Position numbers and translations under genes: made by a program
The notes under the pieces: model-generated
Told to the model about the DNA's origin: nothing
Databases searched by the model: none
Seen by the model: only the letters and a program-made list of their open reading frames with translations
NCBI GenBank assembly: GCA_001792895.1
Contig: MARA01000008.1
Location: forward strand, 1,302,001 to 1,366,000
Origin: Lentinus brumalis
Lineage: Eukaryota > Basidiomycota > Agaricomycetes > Polyporales > Polyporaceae
Reading direction: 5' to 3'
Length of the DNA: 64,000 nucleotides
In this document: positions 21,540 to 34,849 of the stretch, one piece after another
Numbering within the stretch: position 1 is the first letter of the stretch
Layout: each line of letters begins with the position of its first letter

Positions 21540-24500
21540 GGGGGGCGATGATGGAAGGCGATGACCGGCGAATTAAGAGGAGGACAGACGTGGGGAGGAC
21601 GGGGCAGCAGGCAAGCGGGATTCCTTGTATATGGGCCCCATCGGCGAGCAGCCAGGAAAGAGCCCCGGGCGCATGGCACGCTTCTGCAGCACATCGCAGA
21701 GTCCCAGCCAGATCCGCCTCCCCTGCGCTGCCCGTCTTCTTTCTTCAGCCCTCCTCCTTCGTTCTCCGGCCCTGGAGCCCCTCTCCTGCCTTATCCGGAA
21801 GGCTTCTCAGAGCGATCCGCATGCTTGTGGCAAATGTTACGCACCATTTCCTGGCCAACTCGCGCAGTACGTACACGCCCTGCCCGAATCCTCCAGATCG
21901 ACCCCGTCCCCCGCCAGATCCCTCCCTGCCTCCCGAGATCCGGCCAGGAACACTGCAGGCTCCCCGCCGCCCGCCCGGCCGCAGACCGTCCGCGTTTGTG
22001 CGTCCTCCTCTGCGCCCTCCCAAAGCACCGCACACGCGACGCGAAGGCCGCTACAAGCTCGCCCAGAACGCAGACACGCGGCCTCACGCATCTGCTCCGG
22101 ACGTTCGCTGTGGGACCGCACGCCGCAGACGAGCCGCCGAGACCCGTTCATGTCCTCGATCGGCGGCGAGAATCGTTCCAAGCTCTGTGCCCATCCAGCA
22201 TTTCTCTCCCGGCGCTGCGCAACGTCCCAGACACGCTGCCTTCGAGATCTGTCTCCTGAGTGAAAATGATACGCTCAGTAGCGCGCAGACTAGCCCGTTC
22301 TGCCCTGCTTCGCGCACCGGCGACCGGACGAGACACCCTCTGCTCACCTCTCCTCCTTATGGTCAATGATGGGCGGCGTCAGGCCGGACGCACACCACTG
22401 GCGCCCATAACTACAATTACGTAATATGCGATCGCTGTCGGTGTGGCGCTCTGTGGCCGTGGGAATCGTCGCGCTCACATCCCGGCGGCGACGCGCTAAA
22501 CGTCTTGCAACATACTTATCTCGTGGCACTGATTGTTTCCTGTTGTGTGTTACAAACAGATTACCACGTACAACATCGCCAACAAACACCTACGCGATCT
22601 GTCCCGTAACGCCAACAAACCACCGCCGAGCGCATCTCACCCCGCACATTGCGCAGTTAGTTGCAATTGACCCTCCATGCACCACGAGCCTTGGCGGGGT
22701 TTCCCCTGCAGCTTCCAGTACACCATCCGAATATCCACGCAGCCACCCAACGGTGCCCTCCTTCCCCTTCCAAGCCGGCATTCTTACACGAATACCATCC
22801 CGGCCTGCTCGAGCTCCCTGTCAATTGCGATGGACGTCCGACACGTCGCCTTTCTCCGGACATCGGCGGCTCGGGTCGGCGCTGCTACGTAAACGCTGTG
22901 GTTTCCTAACGTGTGCTGCGACGTGCGTATACGTACGCAGCGAGACTGCTCCCGAGCCGGAGGCAACGGCGTCTTGGAGCACCTCCTCCCTGGGGCCCCT
23001 CTCTCTGTGCACAGTGACTCGAGCAGGGTTCCAGGCCTCCTCACCTCGACTGATGGGCACCGTGGGCTGCCGAACAAGCACCATCCTCGATATCGAATGT
23101 CGGATGGGCCCCCCTTCCGTGGCTGGCCCCATCACATGTTCGCAGCTCGTATCGGCGAGCGTGTGTTTGCAAGGTTCTGTCTGGACTCTGATGCGTCGCG
23201 CGAGTTGGCCGGCGGACATCGAGTCGACGGGATCTCGGGTGCGTCCTGTTGCCTGCCGCCGGCTCGGAGGCACGAAGGCTCGGAATCTCGGAGGCTCGGA
23301 GCTGATACTGGTGCAGGTTTCTGATCCACTCTTCGTGTCTCGAGCTTCTCCTACCGAAGTGCGTTTACTTGTCCCCGAGGCGAGTCGGGACAGTGTGCGT
23401 CCGCGAGCAGACCGCGCAGGCACGCAGATTCGACGCGTCCGTGGCCTTCGACTCGCAGAGCACCTTCGGCTGCTCGGAGTTCTGCTCTGGCCCTCCTCCG
23501 ATCGCCGTGTCCCCTCGGGTCGTGGACGTTGGCCGATTGCTGTCGGTATGCGATGCGAAACGCGAAACACGAAACGCGAAACGCGGCTGCATGAGGATGA
23601 CATCATGCGTCTTCGCTGGGACCCAGGCTTGTGGCTCTGGCAGATCGCCATTGACGTCGGCTACATACGTCTATACTGTATCATACCGCACGGGTGCGTG
23701 TATGCTGTCGAGGTGCGTTCTGCCACTCTTCCTGCACGCTGGCTCACGCGCACACGCTCCGTTCGTGCGCCACGCCAACAGGCTGGACACCGAGACTGAA
23801 TGTTGGATGCGGGGATACGGCTTCCCCACGGGAGCGGCCACGATGACGCGTCGACGTCGATGTCGACGGCGGCGGACGCGACGAGTCCAGTAACCGTTCG
23901 CATATTGATAGTTGGATCCTCGGTCCCTGGTCTGCTAGGGATCTGGCCACCCGGATCCGCCACGCTGCGTGCGGCCCTTCCAGCAGGAATCGCAACGGCG
24001 TGCCTTCATCTCCCTTTGCGAGCCGTGTGTTGGATGTTCTGGCCCCCGGGCATGCCGTACGGCGTTCCCACAGAGCCGCAACGTGATTGTTTATTTGGTG
24101 GCAAAGAGAGTTTTGGGAGAAGCGCGAAGCGCAGGGTCGGCGTGATTGATGACTGAATGCGAGTTCTTGCGGTCGTCGTGGCTGCGGGACTCCGGGAGGC
24201 ATTCAGTCTGCAGGGACTCGGGTGTGCGGATTGAGGATGACTCGGGCGGGCGGTGTACGACTGCCCACAACGCTGACGACGCACGGCGCCGTGCTACTTA
24301 CTACAGTAAGTAGTACGACTGAGCGCGATTGATCAGAGGGGTCCGGGCGGCCCGTGTGGTGGTCTTGGAGCGGGATTCGACACACCCGGCGCCATCAGGT
24401 TTCATTCTAATTGCCAGGGTCCACGTACGGCAGACGGAACACAGAAAATGGAACACAGAAGACGCGAAGCGCAGCACATACTTGGAGGGCTGATTTGATC

Positions 24501-27500
24501 TGACAACCCGCGCCGTCGTCCTTGATAGGCTACGTGCGCTCTCGTGCTTCTGGCGTTGATGTCTGGACCAGGGCAGAGCTGTTTTCACAGCAACGAGGAA
24601 GACCGACTCTTGTGGTACTTGCGGCCAATGGTGGCGAACGGATAGATGCCGTCAGTGCTGGACCCGGCGGGAGTGCGGGAGTGGGTGCGGGTGCGCTGCG
24701 GTCAAGCTCTTGCGCTCCGTCGAGGGTGCGTCGGCAACGGCAACGCAGCACGTTTGCACCTCGACCACGACTCGTGTCTTCTGTGGTGTCTAGCTGGCTG
24801 TCCATCAGTGTCTGACCGCGCTGCGGCCAGTGACGATCACTTGGGGTCTGTTTTTACCGCTTTTTTGCGCTGACAGTCGGTGTCAGATAGAATGAAGTCA
24901 AAACGTCAAATCGCCGAAGCGAGGACGCTCGTTCTGATGTTTCCGGCGACCTTGGCTCGCGCGCGAGGTGACGGCAACCTTGTTCTCGATATCGATATCA
25001 CTGACTTAACTACATACACAGCCGCCGCGGCAAGCCCCGAAGCGTCCAATACGACGAGTCACGACGCTTGCATGCGTGAGTGGTCGCTTTTCTCCCATGG
25101 AGACGTTCGGGTCCTGACTCCTGCTCGCATGATACGTTCTGCCGCGAGACAGCGTACGTGTTCACCCCAACTATGTCCTCTCGCAGGGTGGGAGCTGGAC
25201 GGGCTCGAGAAGTCGAACCTGAACGTGAACGTTTGAACCCTAGGGCCTACGCGCTGAATATGACCAAGTTGGTGTTCGCCGTCGCCTTATATTGCAAGCG
25301 CGTCTTCCAGCTGATACGGATGTCCAATGGCGTCGAATACGAATCCAGATCCAGGAACGCATACATACAGTACTTGCACGCAGCCCCCACGCATCGCACT
25401 GCATCGCAACCGCCGACCACGCCTCGCCCGTCGCAATCCACGTCCACGTCGCATTCTTGCCGCGAGAGACATCCGGGCCCGGGGGAGAGGAGGCTTTCCG
25501 AGGTCGTGCTTGTGTGCTCCACTTGTACAGGTGGCCTGGAGATTACGAGTGGGGCGGTGGGCAGCAGCGAGCTGGATGCTGTCAGAGCCCTCGTACGTAT
25601 CGGTCGCTGCTGCAGCCCCGTAATCCCGTCCCATTTTTCATATCGTGCTCCTTGATCACCTCGCGTCCTCGTTCTCCGCTGCGCAGCCGTCCGAGGGTCA
25701 GGGTGCGGATTCACGGTCTGCTGCGCCGCACACGCGTTCCGTTGGGCTGGTGCGGGCGCGTGAGCCGTCGACCGAAATGAAAGTTCATATCTGGCGGGCG
25801 TACCCAGGCTGGCGCAAATCCCGGCAGGAAGTCGATATCCGCGTATGGGTTAGGAGGGCCGTGGCTCCTGGCTCCTGGCTCCGTGGGTCGTGCATGCAGC
25901 ATAATGCATAAGCACGGTATGTCTCTCGCGTTCGTTCTCTTCGGTGGGCTGTGAGTGACTTGGGGTGCAGTGTGCACGCGCATGGGCAGCGACGAAGAGT
26001 CCGACTACTCTGGGACCAGCGGTGGTATGTCCGCTCAATGCCCGACTCCCGAAGCAACGTGGACACTGGCGGTGGACTTGCACTGGAGCCCCCGTTCTCC
26101 TCTGGATACTGAGGCGCACGCGACGACACTGGGCCGATACGCGTTACGCCTGGCCAGGAGATGCTTGCTGCACCAGATACCCGGGTCGCCGGGGCCCCGG
26201 CGGGGTGATCCGTCAGGTAAGGTTTAGGTCGATCTGTCACCTGAAATCTGCATTATCTGTCGCTCATGCCGTGGTGAATTCTCGCAGGGATGGAGTGCAA
26301 GCAGAACTCCTGATGCGGTCGGGCAAGTGCAAACCACACCCTGGAGTGCTGCTGGATTATACAGGGGTGTTGAGTGAGTCCCCGCCTGGCATGTTCGTCG
26401 CTGATATTGCGGACTTAGTGTGGTTGACGTGCCACCGTGCTCACGCAGGTCACTTCGATCGCCAACGTTGCAGTATCAGAGCACCATGGACGCGTTTTTG
26501 GAAGGTGCTCATCCATATGGTGCCGCTGTTCGGTGCGCTACACCACCAAGTAGCAGACGAGGCGTGCGAAGGGACTGTCAAGCACATTGGCGTGCTTTCA
26601 GATGGTCAGTGGTCGAATCGTCGAGACGTCTCGCTGGAATTCAGAACGTAAGTATGCGGTTCATTCGGTCATGTTCTCTGCGCTTGCGATGCAAAGCGCT
26701 TCCTCACCGGCACAGGGAGAAGCCCGAGACAACTTGGCAAACGCGAGCCGGTGCCCAATGGCATCCTTCAGGAGTTGGACCTGGCGAGGCTCTGGAGCAC
26801 TGGGTGAGTTCGAGTACGTATTTGCTTCGCCTTCCTACCCTCAAAGCGATGATGCTAACGTACGCAGAACCCTCCCACCGTGCCGGTGGCTGCTTCAACC
26901 TCCCGTTCCGCATTTAGAACCGTCCAGAAAGCTCGCGCACTCCTGGTGGCCTCACATGTGCACGGACCTTCTGCTACGTTCTCCCTTTCTGCTTCTTGCG
27001 AGTATGCGCCGCGCCGCGAGCGTGAAGGGTGGCCAGCATCAGGTTCTCAAGTTCACGCACACATGCAAGCCCGAGCAAGGATCTTCGCGAACGTCTGTCA
27101 GGCAGGGCCCCGAGCAACTGCAAGACGCGACTCGCGGGTGGATCTTGAAGATTTCCTGCGAAGGACCCGCGGAGAGGTTTCAGAGGCGTCCGGGCCGCTC
27201 TGCTCCACCAGCCCACGAGCTTCGAGCGAGGCGGCGGCCGAGCTCCAATGTCAAGCCATAACCCCACGGGCGTCCGAGGCGGCCGCCTTTGCGTACAACC
27301 GTATGGGCACTGGGGGCGATGAGGTGGCCGTCACGAAGCGAAGCCTGCTGCGAAGGAGGTGCTGTGGATTGAGGTGGAGAGGTACGCTTCGATTCCGTGC
27401 TTCGACTGTGTACCTGGACCAACTCTATTTTACTTCCGCGACGGCGTATAGGATAACACTCGCAGGCCCTGTTCGAAGGCGGTCAGGCGGTCGCGGCCAT

Positions 27501-30500
27501 GGCTTGGGGACACACACTCGCGGCGAGCGACCAGGGTGTATCCCGTTAAGGTTTGGGCTTAGCGCCCGGTTTCCTCAACGCACATGCTCGAAGGTTATCG
27601 AGAAGTATCAAGCACGAATGCGAGAGACCGGACGGCCATTCCACATCCGTACGCCTGTTCCCTGGCTGTCATGAGAGTACGTGAGAGCCCCCTACCGACA
27701 ACTGGGAGCATTGAACGAAGCTCTGCTCATTGAACTCGTGCGGATGCTGGTCGCTGGGTGCGTGCGCTTCCTTGTGGACCGGTGTCAATAATCAGACCCT
27801 CGCAGTTGACGTCGACTCACCCGTGGAGATTGTGCGTAAGTCCTAGACGGCGTTCATCGCATAAGGACACATGAATCGCCGGGAGCTGGAGTTCCGGGTA
27901 GGCCACCTCGACGCCCCTGCACCCTCGAAGCTAGGGACCTGGGTACGCTGGGTCTAACTTACCTCATAGACCTGACACGTTGTGCCGAACAGAGTCACCG
28001 AACCCGGATTCATGAGCAAGGGTCGTGCGCTTATCCTTCAATGAAGAGCCGTCCTGTACGACGTCGTGGTTCTTCGTCTCACAGCAATACGTCTCTCGTC
28101 TCCTGGCACATCTCCGTGGCCACGTTTCCTACCGCCTGGCGCGCCCCTCTACGCCGTCTCTCATCTTGACGCACTGCTTCTTCCCGCGGACAGCACACCG
28201 AAGGCCGAATCATGGCTGCGGTCTGTTCACGATACTGTACTCGGAGTCGGAGCAACCCAGTCACGAGGCGCTGATTTCCTTCAGATTAGCACCTGCAATC
28301 TTTCAAGTTTGCACCCCTGCGCAGTTTCGCGTCTGCCGCGCCGTACAGACTCAAGCGTTTACGTTCGGCGAGAAGGGACCCCTGTTGCCCATCCGCTCGC
28401 AGACCGGTGATGCTGTACCGAGACCTCGATGGGACATCGCCGCCGGCATTGACTTGCAACAAGATGAAGATGCGCCCTTGTCGCAAGGGATGAGCAGGAT
28501 CAAATCGAGCCAGACAGTCGCTGTCAGGAGTCCGCTCGTCTGCGGTCGGGATGCGAACAGCGTGACCGAGCGCACGGCGCGGCGATCCAATGACGAGGAC
28601 CCGAGTGGCTAGGCTGTGCCCCGCGTTCCATTACTTTCTCGACGTCCGTCCTCGGGTGGCACCCGCCATGGATGCGCCCAGAGGCCTCCTGCCAAGTTGG
28701 TTGTATGATGGGATGCAACTTCGCACGCCGCGAGAGCCAGTGTCTCACTTAGCAGGCAAGGCGGCGCAGGGTCCTCAGAACATGATACACAGCTGGCTCG
28801 TTGCTGGTGAGTGCCCCTCGTTTCGCCTTCGCGTTGGAGCTGCCGGCGGTTACTCATCGGCATGCCACTTCGCACGCGTTAGGTTTATTAGGTTCTCCGG
28901 GACGAACGCCGTACTGGAAGAGCTGACGAATATGTCAAACAAACTTCTTGAATAGCTCAAGGCCGTGCAAGTGTCGCTCTCTTCCCGCGAGTTCGCGGTG
29001 GAGAGCGCGTTCCCTGGACGTGGAGAACGACTATAGGTTGCGTGATATATCTTGTAAAAAGTGAGTGTTAACCTCCTCGGTTCGGACTCGAGGTACAAGC
29101 TAAGACCGATCAACAGCCAGAGTTGTCCTTAGCGTCCCGGCGGCTTTCGTCCATTTCCGCCCCGATGGGTAAAACAACCCGTCTGCGGTGAGGCGGCAGT
29201 GTGAAGCGTCAACCTAGAGATTCTGCACGGCGGCTGAACCTTGCGCCTGCATGGTCGATGTAGAGTTCTTCCTAGTTCTTCAGCTGCCCCACGGGCCGGG
29301 GCAAGCGGCCTGGGACTTTCCGGCCTGTGGCCCGCCGTTCAAACCCTCTTAACCGCCACCTGGCCATAGTTTCACATGGTCGATCTGCAATACGGTCCCA
29401 TGCTCCCGCTAGCGTGGCCTTCTAGGAGGGAATCTGCGTGGAGCTCGCGACCAGCTGAGACTTTGTGGCGGATGCTCGCTACTACAAATGGCGCGTAGGA
29501 GTCGATAGGACTCGGAGCGGTCGAGCCTGCAACGCCGGGAGCTGCGATCCTCCATGCCAGAGACAGCAGGGATTACGTTTTCTCTGCACCACCCACGATG
29601 TGTCAACTCGTATCTGCTCCGGCGCATGGCCAAGGCTTCGCGGCGCGATTCGCAGCATTTCCCTGTCCGACGGTCGACCGGGAAATCTCGCGAGTATCTC
29701 TCGCTCAGGGTACAAGGGTGAGCTTATATTTTCGGCAGGTACCCGTACGCATCATCCGCAACTAGGTATATCGTAGCCTCCAGGACGATCGACCAGGTGA
29801 TACTGACCTCCCACGCGCAGCATTACGAGGCGCTGTTGTTCAGTACAGTGCAGAGTCAGAGCCAAGTAGACGGGGAAGCACCGGCGGTGCGGCTCCCAAA
29901 AACAATAGCCTCAAGAGCCGGTTATCCTTGATAGTCAACCAGCAGAATCTTCGCCATTATCCCGGTGTATGATCGGTCGGAAGTCAAGTATGCTGCCGGT
30001 GTCTCAAACAGTTTGTTTCCCGGAGAGCAGCAGGATCTTCGCTCGCCCGCCGTCTCGGTGCCTGCTGTCTGCTGAGGAAGAGAACGCGAAGGCGGGTATA
30101 GATCCTTCGATGTCATACATGCGCTCACTGACCCCGCCGTTTCAGCGCGTTCTCGTCCCGTGTCGCTCCCGGGAATTCAAGGACGACAGCGAGGACGACG
30201 TCGTCGTTCAGTAAGAACATTCCTAGGGCTCATATCGCGGTGAGAAACCGACTTCTGGCTTCAGCTTCAGTGTCAGATCTGAGTCTCTACAGCGTGTGGG
30301 AATTCCCACCCCACAGCGTCCAGTACAGGCGAGGTTTAGACTTCTGAACTTCTAGATACCGAGTGTTTGGGAGGAATTTCGTGGATTATCCACCCGTCCT
30401 GTCTCTCGTGGTCCGCCGCAGCCTTCTGGCTCAGTTTCTGTGACCAGGGCGGCGCTGCGATGTGTTCGACGCCTGTGCTCCTCTACCGAAGTCGAGTACG

Positions 30501-33500
30501 CGGGCCGGACTATTGATTGCTCGGCGGTCAGTCGATGCACCGCATGGCATCGCGGCGAGGCAGCGTGAGGCGTCGAGGCGGAGTGTTTTGCGGCTACGTT
30601 CCGACGCAGGGGCGCGATCGGCAGCCGACTCGGAGCAGGGCCCTTCGGCGACGAGTCGCACGCCGCCTTCCGATGCCGCGGCGGGCAGCAATGCGGTATG
30701 GCCCGCCGAGCTGCCCGGGCGGAGTCTTAGTCGTCTCCTCCCCGGACCTCGAGGTATCAGATTGTTTCGCGCTTGTGGCGGCACACGCGCAGGCAATCTG
30801 TTCGACATGCGCCTTCCCTGCAGTCGTGTAGAGTGGCTCAGGCTGGCGCTGACACTCTCGTGACTGCGGTGAACATTGTGCGGTGCGAGAGGACTGCCGG
30901 TCGGAGGGCGACCCGGCCGATCTGCACTGACCTACCTGGTGCGGGGTGGGCTGTACGTGTAAGCGACACCTTCCCTGTCATGGTGTGAGTACGCAGTTCA
31001 TTGGTGTCAGTTCAGTCCTCGGAGGAGACTGACAAGCCCCGGGCGCACCCGCTGCGTGGGGTGTACAGGCCGCGTACGTCGGTGGTCTTGTCTGCGGATG
31101 ACACCTCGCGCTTCTTGTCAGGACAAACTTGCGCTAGTACGACCTTGCCTGCCGCCGACGCTTCAAGCAACGCGGTATTGCCGGCGGCAGAAGGATTAGT
31201 TCAGGACACAGATGCTTTGCGCTAGACGTCTCCAGACCAATATATGCAACTACTGATTCATGCTCGACTCGTAGGGAGAGGTTGAGCGAGGCTTCTATTC
31301 TGTCGTGAGTAAGTAGTACGTACATGTCTGCCCTGTTCATCTTCCTTGTCGTTATAATCGGGTGACAGAGTCTTGCAGCTCTGCAATTGACGCCCCACGA
31401 AGGCCCTCAGGACTAAGTGTGACGAGCCTCGCTGCGGCAGATGATAAGTCCCCAGCTTGTCCTTCTTGTGTTACGCCGCGCGCCGCGCGTGCTATCTACT
31501 TATGTCGTAGTACTCAAAATCTCAAGCTCTTGCACCTGCATGACATCATGTACTGACTTGATCCAGGGCAGCCAGCAGCATGTTTGACAGTCGACCAACA
31601 GGACTTCGGTACATGTCTTCACGTGCGGTCTTGAATGTCTTCCTCTGCCCTCATGCTTGACTCAGTGAATTCCATATCAAGCTCATGGACCCTGAGCGTC
31701 GGGGTTCCCAGTCGAATAACCTTTCGTAGATTTATTGAGTGGTGTCTTCGTGTATTAACCCCATCGCACCTGCTTGGAACTGTGAACCAATTGAGTCACG
31801 TTGATATGAACGCACTACTTCCAAGTTACTCACGCGGTCCTCCCCGATTCGGATGTGATCCTGTAATGGCTCCGGCGAGGATTCCAGTCCACTACATCGC
31901 GTTAATACTATTGTAATACTTCTCTGCAGAAGTAATGCGGTTTTTACGAGACTCAGATCGAGCTAATAGGACCTGCTCAATGTGCCGCGGTCGTGTTCTA
32001 CACCACCTTCCTTTTCCGGACGGGCGCCTGACAAATGCAACGGTATGTGCACGGCTCAAGCGCTCAGGCCTCAGGCCCCGGGCCCCAGCTGGGCTGCTTC
32101 CTTCTTGACTTCAATTTGCGACACAGACAATCGCCCACGGTCAGTCAAGCAAACCTTACAAATGGAGACGCGCCCGCTAGACGTCTTACAATCGATGGAC
32201 CCGATACTGAATACAGTCAGTACCATGGCGCCAGTAGTTCGTCTGGCGGCCCTGTCACCGACTTCGCCCGAAGACTTCTCGGACTCCATATGCCTGCCAA
32301 CCAAGGATGCTATTGCGCTGCGTATGTTGCAATTGGGGACAGTATCTTGTCAAGTCTGAGCCAAGCCAGCCTGTTCTTTACCTCAGCGGTTCCTTCGGCG
32401 GACGACTAGGCTTGATTCTGTCGCCAGAGCCTCATAGGGCCTTTGGTATGAGGTCTCTCACTTTCCGTCTCTGACGCACGCCTTTGCGGCTCGTGTTGGG
32501 CCCTTGTACCAATTCTCGGTTCGTTGACGTCCTCTATCGCGTGGCGCCATCGGTATGTTGCAGAGATCACTTCGCCGCGGTTCTCTCCGCTGATTATCGA
32601 GAAGGTTACAGCCAGGACGCCGGAACCTTGTGCGTGGCGTTTTCGTGGGATGCAAGAACGATAGGCACTCATTCGACCGTAAAATCACACCCTACTGACC
32701 TCGTCGCGCCCATGCAATCGCTTCCCTCCTGCGATCAGCGACGAGGTATCACCCGAACGGCCGCAGTGAATCCATTGCGATGGGCGGATGCGAGGTACCT
32801 TGTGCTGCTGGCGCGAGTCGTTCCGCGGCTCAACAGCGCGAGAAGGCTCCATACGGTTCCTCGGGCCCTAGGCACGTTGCGCGAGTTCTGGTATGCAGGA
32901 CTCATCGATCGTCCATGTCTGCGGTCTTCGGAGTAGACGAGCTGCCATGAGCAATCGAAGCGGCCGCTCTGCTCATGCGCATTTGCTCGGCTGAATGTGA
33001 ACATTCAGTTAGCGTGCCGCTCTGGCTGCGTCCGGAAGGGCTCCCCGGGTGATCCTCACCGACAGGCGTGCCTGTCCGAACGTTCCTTGGGCAGCACGCG
33101 CGGACGTATCGCTCCCCGTGGTTGGTACCATGAACACTGTGACATCTTCAAGGTACTAACGACGGATGTTTCGGCACAGAAAGGTCTCCCAGTGGCGACA
33201 CGATCCTGTGGTCGCCCCGCCGACATCGGAAGCGCCGCCGCTCCTCGTCGGACTCAAGTAGGCGAAGCCGATTCTGCGTCAATCATTGCAGGCATCTGTC
33301 CTTACTGGGCGTGCCATCACAGCTGAAAGGTCCTGTCAAGCTCGCGGCTAGCAAGTGTCTCGGAGCTTCTAACCGAAGCGAGATATCCAGAGATTCGCCC
33401 GCTAACGACACATCTATACCATGATCTCTCTCGCCACCCTGACCTGCACCACACGGGAAGGGACAACACCAAGATCACCAGGAAGCTCTTCTCGCTCTTC

Positions 33501-34849
33501 TACTTCTTCGCAACGTGGCCTCGAGATGACCCAGTACTTACGCCGCAGGGCTCCGCGGACGACACGTAGCGGGGGACGCGGTGACCCCATGTTCTCCCTA
33601 ACGCGGAAGGCTCATTTCTATACTATGCGAGTTATCGTCGTTTTCGGATCATCTCTCTGACGTCTCATCCGCGACGATGATAGATGACGGGAGGCACTCG
33701 CATGTCTCCCCGACCGGCTAGGTGCCTTCCTCCGCCACTGGGCACGGTGTCTAACCCCAAGGAGCCTCTTACTGCCTCATTAAGAAGACGCATCGTGCCA
33801 CCGGATAACTAGAGCAAGGTTTGAAGACCGACTCTGCCTTGCGGCTGAACGTCTGCCCGTGCCCGTTGCCCTCTGAGTGAATTCGCACAGCGAACAGCCT
33901 GCCGCCTGGTCGACGTGATAGCAGAAGGCTTCTTGGAATGCACAGATCCACCGTCGGACGTCGGGGCACCCGACGACTCATGCGATTCGCCTGTGCTGGT
34001 GTGTGCTAGTGCGTTCTCCTCAGTGCTTCTGACGGCTGACTGCGGTGAAGATGTGGGCCAGTGAGTTTAGTGGACAGGCGCAGATCGTGCGCCCGTGTGT
34101 TGTGCCTCGCCATATCGTATGGTTCACCCGCTACCTCATCTGTCAACTACCGACCATCGGGTGGTTTGTGTTTCAAACTCCAATCTTCGAGGGTCCGTCC
34201 AGAACGCCGGGCGCATTTCGAAGCTCGTGCCGAGGGTGCCCTGGGTGATGCGAACAGCATGCCCGCGGGTATTGCACAGGAACGTCCTCCGCATCCATGG
34301 GGTTGGAGGTCCGGCGGGGATGATGAGTGTCAGCGGTTGGGTCATGCTGGCCGCTGGCGAACACAGCGCTGTGTGTGCGGCGTAGCGCTGTGCGCCGCTT
34401 CCTCTCTCTTCGGGGTTCCCCTTCAATGCATTCTTCTTGCTCGATACAGACTCTGTTGTCCAACCACCCACGACTTGGGCAGACCGTGCGCAACTCAGCC
34501 TCGCTGCAGATATCCTCGAGGACGAGCAGGTGCGACGATGTGTACGATGCTTATCGACGACAATAAGTCCTTGCGCTGCACGGGTGGCTGCCGTCCGCCA
34601 AGCCTGCCAATTTATCTACCAGACATGACCGACGAATAGGTTCGACTGAGGGCACCCAACATCGTTGCCTATCGTGAGTGACTCTCCTCAACGGAGTTGG
34701 AGCGGTAGGACCGCGCTTAACTCCACACATGCTGACGATCACTGTATCAGAGCAGCGAACCGGCTCCACCCCTTCTGCCAAGGCGTATGCAACATTCATC
34801 TCTGCGTATTCAAGTGTAAAAACTACAGGTCCCGCCGATCGTTCCTCAC
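21540..34849. other. 13-kb stretch without a supportable gene
   Basis: I read this region in all frames. The longest open frames (22426-23799 plus, 26880-27674 plus, 28025-28612 plus, 21548-22369 plus) carry no domain motifs, are Arg/Ser/Pro-heavy as expected from random GC-rich DNA, and do not join through consistent splice sites. No reverse transcriptase, transposase, integrase or long terminal repeat was recognised. The left end (21540 to about 22000) is the promoter region of the Ser/Pro-rich gene. The rest could hold non-coding transcripts, badly eroded genes or fast-evolving orphans. Confidence 0.45.

Noticed and set aside
20834..21551. Gly/Arg-rich and Pro/Arg-rich open frames over the Ser-rich gene
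   Set aside because: Antisense and frame shadows of codon-biased Ser/Ala/Pro sequence.
22426..23799. 457-codon plus-strand open frame
   Set aside because: Arg/Ser/Pro-heavy composition, no domain, no conserved-looking hydrophobic pattern, and two other frames are also open across it. Likely GC-driven chance.
30660..31200. Similar strings SDAAAGSNAVWPAE and ADASSNAVLPAAE about 480 bp apart
   Set aside because: Short similarity only, with no extended repeat around it. Could be chance in Ala-rich translation.
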